Below are positions 34,625-43,197 of a stretch of 64,000 bases of DNA, in pieces. The notes under the pieces were generated by a model. The model was not told where the DNA came from and did not search any database. It worked only from the letters and a program-made list of their open reading frames with translations. Position numbers and translations under genes: made by a program. Origin of the DNA: Candidatus Bathyarchaeota archaeon B24 (GTDB taxonomy: Archaea > Thermoproteota > CALKCG01 > B24); NCBI GenBank assembly GCA_001593865.1, contig LUCB01000010.1, forward strand, positions 1 to 64,000, in the 5' to 3' direction. Numbering within the stretch: position 1 is the stretch's first letter; each line of letters starts with the position of its first letter.

Positions 34625-35353
34625 ATGTCGATCGTTGTCGAGACGAAAGATTTGAAGAAGGATTACTATCTTAAGGGAGAAGTCGTGCATGCTCTGCGGG
34701 GTATAAACCTGACGGTGGAAAGGGGTGAGTATCTATCGATCATGGGTCCCTCCGGCAGCGGTAAGACCACGCTCTTCAACATGATCGGTGGTCTCGACGA
34801 CCCGACATCTGGAGTCGTTCTGATCGACGGTATAGAGATAGCTAAGATGAGTAAGAAGGAGAAGGCTTGGCTGAGGGCTCATAAAGTGGGGTACATCTTC
34901 CAGACGTTCAACCTCATACCTGTTCTGACGGCTCTGGATAACGTGGCTTTGCCCATGGTCTTCACGGGTAAGCCTAAGGAGGAGAGGATCAAGAAGGCTG
35001 AGGAGCTTCTAAAGCTAGTAGGTCTCGGAGACAGGCTTCACCACAGGCCCACCGAGCTTTCGGGCGGCCAGCAGCAGAGGGTCGCTATCGCTAGGGCGTT
35101 AGCCAACGACCCCTCGATAATACTGGCGGATGAGCCTACCGGGAACCTAGACCTGAACACGGGCTTTGCTATCGTGAACCTTCTCTACAGGCTTAAGGTC
35201 GAGAGAAACACGACAGTCATATGCGCCACACACGACCTGAAGATGATCGACGTCTCAGACCGTATCGCGTGGATCAGAGACGGGCAGATAGAGCGTATAG
35301 AGAAGCGCCAGTCCGTCGCGTTAACATCTGAAGACCTCAAAATAGAGGTCTAA
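34625..35353 (+). CDS. ABC transporter ATPase, LolD/MacB family, without adjacent permease
   Basis: 242-aa ATPase with Walker [11 protein letters not shown]-loop [17 protein letters not shown], signature LSGGQQQR, Walker [13 protein letters not shown] and H-loop CATHDLKM. The FQTFNL and TGNLD patterns are those of the LolD/MacB/FtsE group, which work with FtsX-type permeases in export or mechanotransmission. No permease gene lies on either side. AAAACTTAAG near 34578-34588 is a possible TATA box. Partner must be elsewhere or unrecognised. Confidence 0.85.
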   Translation: MSIVVETKDLKKDYYLKGEVVHALRGINLTVERGEYLSIMGPSGSGKTTLFNMIGGLDDPTSGVVLIDGIEIAKMSKKEKAWLRAHKVGYIFQTFNLIPVLTALDNVALPMVFTGKPKEERIKKAEELLKLVGLGDRLHHRPTELSGGQQQRVAIARALANDPSIILADEPTGNLDLNTGFAIVNLLYRLKVERNTTVICATHDLKMIDVSDRIAWIRDGQIERIEKRQSVALTSEDLKIEV

Positions 35354-35534
35354 AGTCTTCTCCGGAAGCTGGAGATTATCCTCGAATATTTTCTAGCTAG
35401 ATTTAAACATAATGTGACTCTACAACTTCTTCATTTCCGAAGGGCATATCCAAGCAGCGGAAGACATAGACCTATTCGCTCCGAATCCTCCATTGTTACT
35501 CCTCTGTCTTATTTTTCAGACCCGATGAATAAGC

Positions 35535-35542
35535 TTAAATAA
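35535..35542 (+). promoter_or_regulatory. TATA box for the Glu/Trp micro-protein gene
   Basis: TTAAATAA lies ~27 nt before the predicted transcript start (~35565) and is followed by GAGGTG (35565-35570), eight bases before the GTG start at 35579. The rest of 35354-35534 shows no gene. Confidence 0.5.
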
Positions 35543-35578
35543 CGGCTGCTCGCTCAAGCCTCTAGAGGTGTCAGCGGG

Positions 35579-35719
35579 GTGGACGGGTTGTCTGAGGAAG
35601 AAGAGCTTGAGGAAGAGTGGGAGGAGGAAGAAGAGGAGTGGGCCGAAGAGGAGGACTGGGAGTGGGAGGAGGAAGAGGAACTCGGTGAAGAGTGGGAGGA
35701 GGAAGAAGAGGAGTGGTAG
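35579..35719 (+). CDS. Hyperacidic Glu/Trp-repeat micro-protein, 46 aa
   Basis: A GTG-initiated ORF of 46 codons ending TAG 35717-35719. By my count 30 of 46 residues are Glu and six are Trp, with runs such as LEEEWEEEEEEW (10-21) and GEEWEEEEEEW (36-46) showing an internal repeat; Trp pairs 14/21 and 39/46 are seven residues apart. There are no basic residues. Promoter, ribosome-binding site (GAGGTG, 8-nt spacing) and mixed GAG/GAA codons support translation. The next gene on the strand, 57 bp on, is ABCE1. No known family is recognised; a nucleic-acid mimic or a ribosome/ABCE1-associated factor is speculation. Confidence 0.6.
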   Translation: MDGLSEEEELEEEWEEEEEEWAEEEDWEWEEEEELGEEWEEEEEEW

Positions 35720-35776
35720 AACCCACCTGTTTTAGTAAAATTTTTCTCTAGTTTCTAGGTTTTTGGATGTGTCCAT

Positions 35777-37573
35777 ATGGTTAGGGTCGCCGTTCTCGAC
35801 AAGGAGAGGTGTAAACCTGAGGATTGTGGTCTAGTGTGCATAAGGTTCTGCCCTCCTGTCAGGAACGGTTTAGACGCCATAAAGCTGGGTGAAGACGGTA
35901 AACCGGTCGTGAACGAGAGGCTCTGCGTCGGATGCGGTATATGCGTCAGGAAATGCCCGTTCAAGGCGTTGTCCATCGTAAACCTCCCCGAGGAGCTCGA
36001 AGAGGATTGCTCCCACAGGTTTGGGGTGAACGCCTTCAAGCTCTACCGCCTCCCCATACCGTCGCCGGGTAAAGTCACGGGTTTGGTCGGTAAGAACGGC
36101 GTCGGTAAGACCACCTCCTTGATGATACTCGCCGGCATCATAAAACCCAACCTCGGCAGGCTCGATAAGCCTCCAGACTGGGATGAGATAATCGAATACT
36201 ACGGCGGCTCACCGCTACAGGAGCATTTCAGAGGGCTTAGCTCAGGCTCTCTCAGAGTTGTCTATAAGCCCCAGTATGTGGATAAGATTCCTAGGGTATA
36301 CAAGGGTGTGGTTAAGGAGCTTCTATCCAGGGTGGACGAGCGGGGGCTTATGGATGCGATATGCGACGAGCTTGAGCTTAACGAGGTTCTGAACAGAGAC
36401 CTAGCCGTCTTAAGCGGTGGGGAGCTTCAGAGGGTCGCCGTGGCTGCTACGTGGCTTAGAGACGCGGATGTCTACTTCTTCGACGAGCCTTCGAGCTACT
36501 TAGACGTTAAACAGAGGCTATCCGTGGCGAGGGTCATAAGAAGACTCAGCGGGGAGGGTAAGGCGGTGGTCGTGAGCGAGCATGACCTAGCGATACTGGA
36601 CTACCTGTCGGACCAGGTATGCATAATATACGGCAACCCGGGTGTATACGGGATCGTCTCCCGCCCACATCCCGTCAGAGAGGGGATAAACATCTTTCTC
36701 CGAGGATACATCCCAGACGAAAACATGCGTTTCAGGAGGGATGAGATAAGGTTCCACGTCAAACCCCCGCTTGACAGACATAGCTCCGAGGAGAACGTCG
36801 TGGTCAGGTGGGGACGCCTCATCAAACGCTTCGAAGACTTCTCGCTTAAAGTAGAGCCCGGCGAGATAAGGGTGGGAGAGGTCATAGGTATCCTAGGCCC
36901 TAACGGGATAGGTAAGACGACGTTCGTTAAGATCCTGGCGGGTGTCTTAGAGCCGGATGAGGGCGAGGTCCCGTCTAAGACCCTGAGGATAAGCTATAAG
37001 CCCCAGTATCTCTCGGCTGAAGCCTACAGCGGCACGGTCGAAGAGCTTTTCAGAAAGGCTCTAGGTGACAAGCCTGTCTCGGGTTTCCTGGAAGAGGAGC
37101 TGATACAGCCCATGGGGATCTACAAGCTTCTCGAGAGGGAGGTTTCGAGCCTGAGCGGTGGGGAGCTTCAGAAGGTAGCTATAGCGCTGTGCCTGTCGAG
37201 AGACGCGGACCTCTACCTCCTAGACGAGCCGAGCGCATACCTCGACGTCGAGGAGAGGTTCATAATGACCAAGGTCATCAGGAGGATCGTCGAAAACTTC
37301 AGGAAGGCCGCCCTCGTCGTAGAGCACGACCTCTCGGCCGCAGACTTCGTGGCAGACAGGCTTATGGTCTTCACAGGTAAACCAGGCTTAGAGGGTACGG
37401 CTTTAACCCCTATGCCGCTTAGACAGGGTATGAACACGTTCCTCAGAGAGCTCGACGTAACCTTCAGGAGAGACCCCGACACCGGTAGACCAAGGGTTAA
37501 CAAGGAGGGGTCTAGGCTGGACCGGTATCAGAAGTCTATAGGCGAATACTACTACGCACCTGAGGAGGGGTAA
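35777..37573 (+). CDS. rli1: Ribosome recycling factor ABCE1 (RNase L inhibitor homologue)
   Basis: 598-aa twin ATPase that splits ribosomes after termination with aRF1/Pelota. Two N-terminal [4Fe-4S] sites are present (CKPEDCGLVCIRFCPP and CVGCGICVRKCPF). NBD1 has Walker A GKNGVGKTT and signature LSGGELQR; NBD2 has GPNGIGKTT and LSGGELQK, each with an EP(S) Walker B. The HLH insertion and hinge are typical. Single copy here; start ATG 35777. Confidence 0.96.
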   Translation: MVRVAVLDKERCKPEDCGLVCIRFCPPVRNGLDAIKLGEDGKPVVNERLCVGCGICVRKCPFKALSIVNLPEELEEDCSHRFGVNAFKLYRLPIPSPGKVTGLVGKNGVGKTTSLMILAGIIKPNLGRLDKPPDWDEIIEYYGGSPLQEHFRGLSSGSLRVVYKPQYVDKIPRVYKGVVKELLSRVDERGLMDAICDELELNEVLNRDLAVLSGGELQRVAVAATWLRDADVYFFDEPSSYLDVKQRLSVARVIRRLSGEGKAVVVSEHDLAILDYLSDQVCIIYGNPGVYGIVSRPHPVREGINIFLRGYIPDENMRFRRDEIRFHVKPPLDRHSSEENVVVRWGRLIKRFEDFSLKVEPGEIRVGEVIGILGPNGIGKTTFVKILAGVLEPDEGEVPSKTLRISYKPQYLSAEAYSGTVEELFRKALGDKPVSGFLEEELIQPMGIYKLLEREVSSLSGGELQKVAIALCLSRDADLYLLDEPSAYLDVEERFIMTKVIRRIVENFRKAALVVEHDLSAADFVADRLMVFTGKPGLEGTALTPMPLRQGMNTFLRELDVTFRRDPDTGRPRVNKEGSRLDRYQKSIGEYYYAPEEG

Positions 37574-37592
37574 CCCCTCCAAGAGGTCGAGG

Positions 37593-38978
37593 CTAAGCCG
37601 TTACCCCCTCCTTAGCCAGTATGGACCTAGCCGCTATCACACCCGATACCGATGCCTGAGCAAGCCCTCTGGTCAAACCTGCACCGTCGCCCGCGACGTA
37701 AAGGTTCTTAATCTTCGTCTCGAGGTTTCTGCTCAGTTTAACCCTGGCCGAGTAGAACTTGACCTCGACCCCGTAGAGAAGCGTGTGGTTCGAGTACACA
37801 CCCGGGGCTAGCTGGTCTAGGGCCTCCAGCATCTCCAGTATGTCCGTCAGATACCTGTAGGGTAGTACGAAACTTAGGTCTCCTGGCGTAGCGTTTTCCA
37901 GGGTGGGCTTCACGATGCTGCGTTTTATACGGTCGCGGGTCGACCTCCTACCTCTCTTGAGGTCTCCAAGCCTCTGGATTATGACGCCTCCGCCTATTAT
38001 GTTCGCGAGTCTAGCTATGTACTTCCCGTATGCTATGGGCTCTTTGAAGGGCTCTGTGAAGGACACGCTGACTAGTACGGCGAAGTTCGTGTTATCCGTC
38101 TTCTTATCATGGTAGCTTTGACCGTTAACCGTTAAAACGTCCTCGTATATCTCGGTGATCACCTCACCGTGTGGGCATACGCAGAAGACCCTAACCATAT
38201 CGTCGAAAGACTTCGAGTAGAACATGAACTTAGGCTCGTAGAGCACGTCGGTAAGATACTCCATCACGGCGGCCGGCACCTCAACCCTGATCCCCAGGTC
38301 TATCGGGTTGTTTTCGAGACCTAGGTTTAGACGCCTAGCCTCGTTCTGAAGCCACTCAGCACCGCTTCTACCAGGCGCTAAAACGACATATTTGGCCCTG
38401 TAGAAGTCTCCGTCACGTGTCTCGACCCCGACGACTTTCCCGTCGTCGACGACGATCCTCGAAACCTCTTTCCCAAACTTAACCTCGACTTTACCCTTCA
38501 GATAGTCTCTAGCCGCTTTCAACACGAACCTTGTCTTATCCGTACCCATGTGTCTAAGCGTCATAGGTATGAAGTTTAAACCCGCCAACGTGGCTTTCCT
38601 CTGGATGTCCTCTATGAAATCCCTATCTCCTCCGTAAAGTCTATCGGGCGCCCCGAACTTGAGGTAGAACCTATCCACGTACGTCATAAGGTTCTTGAGC
38701 TCGTCTCTAGTTATGTAGTCTATGAGCCACCCGCCTACGTCTGGAGACAGTATGAGCTTTCCGTCGCTGAACGCCCCAGCTCCACCCCAGCCGTTCAATA
38801 AATGGCAAGGTCTACAGCTCCTAGTGCAGGTCCCAGACGTTAAAGCCGGGCATATACGCTTCTCTATATCGTAGCCTTTCTCGAGCATGAGCACCGAGAG
38901 GTTGCTTTTCTCGGTAAGCTCTAGAGCCGCAAATATGCCCGCTGGCCCACATCCTACTATCACTACGTCGTACTGCAA
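37593..38978 (-). CDS. FAD-dependent dehydrogenase (COG2509-like)
   Basis: 461-aa flavoprotein. The N-terminal Rossmann motif VVIVGCGPAGIFAALEL binds FAD; the region CPALTSGTCTRSCRPC is a Cys-rich insert, followed by GWGGAGAFSDGKL, which is diagnostic of the COG2509 family. A C-terminal FAD motif NLYVAGDGAGLTRGLAQA closes the fold. Related to geranylgeranyl-reductase-like flavoproteins; the substrate is unknown. It ends 20 bp from ABCE1 in convergent orientation. Confidence 0.8.
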   Translation of the reverse strand: MQYDVVIVGCGPAGIFAALELTEKSNLSVLMLEKGYDIEKRICPALTSGTCTRSCRPCHLLNGWGGAGAFSDGKLILSPDVGGWLIDYITRDELKNLMTYVDRFYLKFGAPDRLYGGDRDFIEDIQRKATLAGLNFIPMTLRHMGTDKTRFVLKAARDYLKGKVEVKFGKEVSRIVVDDGKVVGVETRDGDFYRAKYVVLAPGRSGAEWLQNEARRLNLGLENNPIDLGIRVEVPAAVMEYLTDVLYEPKFMFYSKSFDDMVRVFCVCPHGEVITEIYEDVLTVNGQSYHDKKTDNTNFAVLVSVSFTEPFKEPIAYGKYIARLANIIGGGVIIQRLGDLKRGRRSTRDRIKRSIVKPTLENATPGDLSFVLPYRYLTDILEMLEALDQLAPGVYSNHTLLYGVEVKFYSARVKLSRNLETKIKNLYVAGDGAGLTRGLAQASVSGVIAARSILAKEGVTA

Positions 38979-39129
38979 GGAATCCCAACCCCTAAATTGG
39001 GGAAGGGCGGGTATTAAAGCTTTAACGGCATCTGGGCTGGAAACCCGTTATACCGATGGCTGGAGAGAAAAATAACCTTGAACGTATAAAAAATTTTTAA
39101 ATCGAATTCTTCTCTCTGAGAATTCTGTA

Positions 39130-39303
39130 ATGTCGAATACTTTAACGAGGTATCGTTTCTTCTCAAGCCTCCGCCTTAAATCGGGTGCGAAACCCTGGCC
39201 CGAGCTCAAGTTTCCTGAGTGGCGGAGGAGGTCAGCTTTCCTAAAAGCTGCTAAGGTTTTAAATTCCAAAATGTTTTCTTGGTCTGGAGAGGTGGAAGTA
39301 TGA
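39130..39303 (+). CDS. Possible 57-aa basic protein overlapping a structured leader
   Basis: ATG 39130 opens 57 codons whose TGA (39301-39303) overlaps the ATG of the BMP-type binding protein (ATGA). The product is basic (RLKSGAKPWPELKFPEWRRR). TATA-like TATAAAAAATTTTTAAAT (39083-39100) stands ahead. The same DNA also shows pairing potential: GAATTCT/AGAATTC (~39102-39127), CCTCCGCC/GGCGGAGG enclosing two small hairpins, and CAGCTTT-CCTA-AAAGCTG. So it may instead be an untranslated structured leader of the importer operon. A second TATA candidate (TTTTAAATT near 39257) would bypass it. Confidence 0.35.
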   Translation: MSNTLTRYRFFSSLRLKSGAKPWPELKFPEWRRRSAFLKAAKVLNSKMFSWSGEVEV

Positions 39304-40589
39304 GGACGACGTATCTTGCGGTTGGACTGATAGTAGGGCTGTTGGTCGGAGTCGTAATAGGCTACGCTATACCTAAACCCGTCGTGTCGGTCGAGGAGTA
39401 TAATGCGCTTCAAGATAGATACAACGCCCTTCAGGACGAATATAACGCTCTGAAAGCTGATTACGAGAACGTCTCCGCTCAGCTGGCGGAGTTGAAGAAG
39501 CCTCTAAAGGTGGGATTCATCTACGTAGGCCCGGTAGGGGATTATGGATGGACCCATGCGCACGACCAGGCGAGGCAGTACCTCGAGAAGGTTTTTCCGT
39601 GGATCGAGACCGTGTATGTGGAAAGCGTTTCAGAGGCTGACTGCCCTGGGGTCATCGACAGGCTTATCGACGAAGGCTGCGACGTCGTTTTCACGACGAG
39701 CTTCGGGTTTATGGATGCCACGATAGAGGCCGGTGAAAGATACCCTGATAAGATATTCTTCCACTGCTCAGGCTACAAGAGGAGGGCTAACGTAGGCACA
39801 TACTTCGCTGAGTTCTACCAGCTGTACTACCTAAACGGGCTCATGGCCGGTGCTTTGACCAAGACGAACAAGATAGGTTACGTCGCCGCCCATCCGATAC
39901 CTGAGGTGATCAGGCATATCAACGCCTTCGCCCTGGGCGTAAAAGAGGTTAACCCGGACGCTGTCATCGACGTCAGGTGGCTCTTCGCCTGGTACGACCC
40001 CGCGGCGGCTAGGGAGGCGGCTGAGTCTCTGATATCTTGGGGTGCGGATGTCTTAGCATTCACAGAGGACTCGCCTACGGTTATAGAGGTCTGCGAGGAG
40101 CATTACAAGGAGGGTAACCCCGTCTACTGCTTCAGCCACTACAGCCCCATGCAGGAGTTCGGCCCCGATGTCTGCGTCAGCGGTCAGCTTGTCCACTGGG
40201 AAGTCATATACGCCGATATAGTTAGCAAGATATATGCCGGGTATTACAACTCTTCGAACCTCGAGAACGTCGACTACTGGTGGATGCTCAGGGAAGGAGC
40301 CGTCGAGCTTGGAGGCGAATTCGGCGTCCCGATAAACCCGAAGTTCGTGCCCGTGCTACAGGAGATTTACATAGACCATAAGGAATTCGGAAAAATCAGC
40401 GTATACGACTTGGTTATGAAGAGGCTTGAGCAGATGTCTGAGGACACCGTGGTCTTCGACCCGTTCACCGGACCCATATACGACAACCAGGGTAACCTGA
40501 GGGTCGAAGCCGGTAGAAGAATGACCCACGACGAGCTTTGGACGATAGACTGGTTCGTCGACAACGTGGTCGCCAGCATCCCAGAGTAG
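39300..40589 (+). CDS. BMP-family (basic membrane protein/PnrA-like) ABC solute-binding protein
   Basis: About 429-aa membrane-anchored binding protein of a nucleoside- or sugar-type ABC importer. An N-terminal helix (YLAVGLIVGLLVGVVIGYAI) anchors it; a heptad coiled coil (YNALQDRYNALQDEYNALKA) forms a stalk; the PnrA-like domain starts at KVGFIYVGPVGDYGWTHAHD. The motifs match BMP proteins that bind purine nucleosides. ATG 39300 follows GAGGTGG, preferred to ATG 39279. First gene of the binding protein-ATPase-permease-permease cluster. Confidence 0.88.
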   Translation: MRTTYLAVGLIVGLLVGVVIGYAIPKPVVSVEEYNALQDRYNALQDEYNALKADYENVSAQLAELKKPLKVGFIYVGPVGDYGWTHAHDQARQYLEKVFPWIETVYVESVSEADCPGVIDRLIDEGCDVVFTTSFGFMDATIEAGERYPDKIFFHCSGYKRRANVGTYFAEFYQLYYLNGLMAGALTKTNKIGYVAAHPIPEVIRHINAFALGVKEVNPDAVIDVRWLFAWYDPAAAREAAESLISWGADVLAFTEDSPTVIEVCEEHYKEGNPVYCFSHYSPMQEFGPDVCVSGQLVHWEVIYADIVSKIYAGYYNSSNLENVDYWWMLREGAVELGGEFGVPINPKFVPVLQEIYIDHKEFGKISVYDLVMKRLEQMSEDTVVFDPFTGPIYDNQGNLRVEAGRRMTHDELWTIDWFVDNVVASIPE

Positions 40590-40661
40590 AAAAATCTCCT
40601 CACTTATTTTTTATAAGGGTCTAGTGTATACGGCTTTAGCGTGCGGGGGTAAGCGCTCAGG

Positions 40662-42146
40662 ATGACGCTTGTAAGGATGGTCGGGATCACAAAACGTTTC
40701 CCAGGTGTCCTAGCTAACGACTCCGTGAACTTCGAGCTGAGGAGCGGTGAGGTTCATGGGCTACTAGGGGAGAACGGTGCTGGAAAGACGACCCTGATGA
40801 ACATCCTATACGGCATCTATCGGCCTGATGAAGGCGAGATCTACGTGGACGATAGGAGGGTTCGCATAAGGTCTCCTCGGGATGCGATAAGGCTGGGGAT
40901 AGGAAGGGTTCCCCAGTTTCCTGAGCTTGTCGATAAGCTAAGCGTTGCAGAAAACCTGGCGGTGCTCTTCCCCGAAAACATAATGAGCCGAAAGAGGCTT
41001 GAAGAGATCCGTAGTCTGGCCGAGAAGTATGGGTTACCGATAAATGTCGACGCTATGGTTTACGAGCTTTCTCTCGGCGAGAGGCAGAGGGTCGAGGTGG
41101 TGAAGGCTCTCCTTAGGGGAGCTAGGATATTGATACTCGACGAGCCTACGACGGTTTTAACGCCTAAGGAGGTCGACACGCTTTTCGAAGCCCTCAAGAA
41201 GATGAGGAATGAGGGTAAGGGAATAATATTCGTATCCCATAAGCTCTCGGAGGTGCTTAGCATAACCGATAGGGTCACTGTGCTTAGAAGGGGGAAGGTG
41301 GTCGCGACCTTGGAGACCGCAGACACAGACGAGGAGGAGCTTACTAGGCTCATGGTCGGGAGGAGGATTGTGCAGAGATACGAGCGGAAGAAAGTTCCAC
41401 CTGGTGAAGAGGTTTTACGGGTGGAGAACGTTTACGTGTTGAACGACAAAGGCGGGGAGGCCGTAAGAGGGATAAGCTTCACCGTAAGGAGAGGTGAGAT
41501 CTTCGGGATAGCCGGTGTAGCCGGGAACGGTCAGAAGGAGCTTATCGAAGCCATAGCCGGTCTGAGGAAGGTGGAGAAGGGAAGGATAATCGTAGGCGGG
41601 GAGGAGATAAGGACACCCTATCAGTTCCGGAAGTATGCGTCACATATCCCTGACGACCGGATGGGTATGGGTGTACTCCCATCCTTAAGCGTCCTCGATA
41701 ACCTGTCTCTAACTCTATACCGGAGGTTCTCTAGGATGGGTATGATAGACATGGACGACCTAAGACGTTTCGCCGAGAAGCTCGTAGAGAGGTATAAGAT
41801 AGTGACACCTTCTTTAGGGGCTCCTGCGTGGCAGCTTTCAGGCGGTAACATCGCTAGGCTTATCTTGGCTAGGGAGACCGCTATGGGGTGTAGGCTGTTG
41901 ATAGCCGTCCATCCGACGTTCGGCTTAGACGTGGCCTCTACAGACGAGGTTAGACGAACCCTACTTAGGCTGAGGGATAAAACCGCGATCCTTCTAGTCT
42001 CAGAGGACCTCGACGAGATACTTCAGCTGAGCGATAGAATAGGCGTGATGTACAGGGGAAGATTTATAGGCGTTCTGGAGGCTGATGAGGCTGACCCAGA
42101 GAAGGTAGGGTTGATGATGGGAGGCGTGGCCGTTGAAAGCGGTTAA
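40662..42146 (+). CDS. Nucleoside/sugar-type ABC ATPase with two nucleotide-binding domains
   Basis: 494-aa RbsA/NupA-like tandem ATPase. NBD1: Walker A GENGAGKTT, signature LSLGERQR, Walker B LILDEPTTVLTP. NBD2: degenerate A site GVAGNGQKE, signature QLSGGNIAR. This asymmetric pair is normal for the carbohydrate/nucleoside uptake-2 class. It powers the two permeases downstream; the permease start overlaps its stop by 14 bases. Confidence 0.92.
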   Translation: MTLVRMVGITKRFPGVLANDSVNFELRSGEVHGLLGENGAGKTTLMNILYGIYRPDEGEIYVDDRRVRIRSPRDAIRLGIGRVPQFPELVDKLSVAENLAVLFPENIMSRKRLEEIRSLAEKYGLPINVDAMVYELSLGERQRVEVVKALLRGARILILDEPTTVLTPKEVDTLFEALKKMRNEGKGIIFVSHKLSEVLSITDRVTVLRRGKVVATLETADTDEEELTRLMVGRRIVQRYERKKVPPGEEVLRVENVYVLNDKGGEAVRGISFTVRRGEIFGIAGVAGNGQKELIEAIAGLRKVEKGRIIVGGEEIRTPYQFRKYASHIPDDRMGMGVLPSLSVLDNLSLTLYRRFSRMGMIDMDDLRRFAEKLVERYKIVTPSLGAPAWQLSGGNIARLILARETAMGCRLLIAVHPTFGLDVASTDEVRRTLLRLRDKTAILLVSEDLDEILQLSDRIGVMYRGRFIGVLEADEADPEKVGLMMGGVAVESG

Positions 42147-43197
42147 GGAAAGGCTTCTACCGGTAGCCGTCAAGCTGTTTACTAAGCTTTTAGCGATACT
42201 GCTGGGCTTAGGTATATCTGCGGTCGTATTCGCCGCATACGGAGTCGACCCCCTTTATGCATACTCGCTCATGGTGACGAAGTCTCTGAGCTTCCGCGGC
42301 GCAAGCGAGGTTTTAACCAAGCTTATACCGCTTCAGCTGTGCGGGATAGGGCTTATAGTGGCGTTCAAATCCGGTATGTGGAATATAGGTGCTGAGGGAC
42401 AGATGCTCCTAGGTGCCACGTTCGCCACTTGGATCGCCCTTTTCCTCGACGTTCCCGAGTTTTCCAGGTTACCCTTGATATTTCTATTCGGTTTAGCGGC
42501 TGGAGCAGGGTGGGCACTTATCCCAGCTCTTCTCAAAGTGAAGTTCGAGGTAAACGAGGTCATAACGACCTTGATGATGAACTATATCGCAAGCTCTCTG
42601 GTCAACTACCTCGTCTATGGGCCTTGGAAGGGAGCTAAGGAGTGGGGTTTCCCCTACACGGATAAGTTCCCCAAGTCGGTGTGGCTACCCACCATAGCGG
42701 GCACTAGGATCCACTGGCCAACCCTGTTGATAGCGATCTTGACGGCTTTTCTAGTATACTTTCTACTCGTTAAAACCACGGTCGGTTTCGAGATAAGGGT
42801 TAGCGGGCAGAGCAAAAGGGCTGCTGAGTACGCGGGGATAAACTATGGCAGGGCGTTGTTGATAAGTATGGCTATAAGCGGTGCTTTAGCTGGGTTGGCC
42901 GGCGTAGGAGAGGTCTGCGGGATCCACCACCGCCTTAGATACGCCTCATCCATATCGTCGGGTTATGGATACGCGGGCATAATAGTGGCTTGGCTCAGCG
43001 AGCTAAACGCGGTAGCCTCGGTCTTGTCGGCTCTTTTCATGGCGTTCCTATTCGCGGGTGGGGACCTGATGCAGGTGTCTCTGGGGCTTCCGATAGGGGT
43101 CGTCGACGTGTTCAACGGCAGCATCCTGATATCCCTCCTGGTGTCCGAGGCCTTCGGAAGATACAACAGGCCTAAGTGGAGGCTTAGGTTGAAATGA
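42133..43197 (+). CDS. Nucleoside/sugar ABC permease (YufP/NupB-like)
   Basis: 354-aa permease with about nine to ten hydrophobic helices and the family motifs WNIGAEGQMLLGATFATWIA and FEVNEVITTLMMNYIA typical of BMP-linked permeases. The coupling segment GQSKRAAEYAGINYGRALLISM is intact. TTG 42133 overlaps the ATPase gene; the next permease overlaps its stop (ATGA, 43194). Confidence 0.9.
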   Translation: MKAVKERLLPVAVKLFTKLLAILLGLGISAVVFAAYGVDPLYAYSLMVTKSLSFRGASEVLTKLIPLQLCGIGLIVAFKSGMWNIGAEGQMLLGATFATWIALFLDVPEFSRLPLIFLFGLAAGAGWALIPALLKVKFEVNEVITTLMMNYIASSLVNYLVYGPWKGAKEWGFPYTDKFPKSVWLPTIAGTRIHWPTLLIAILTAFLVYFLLVKTTVGFEIRVSGQSKRAAEYAGINYGRALLISMAISGALAGLAGVGEVCGIHHRLRYASSISSGYGYAGIIVAWLSELNAVASVLSALFMAFLFAGGDLMQVSLGLPIGVVDVFNGSILISLLVSEAFGRYNRPKWRLRLK

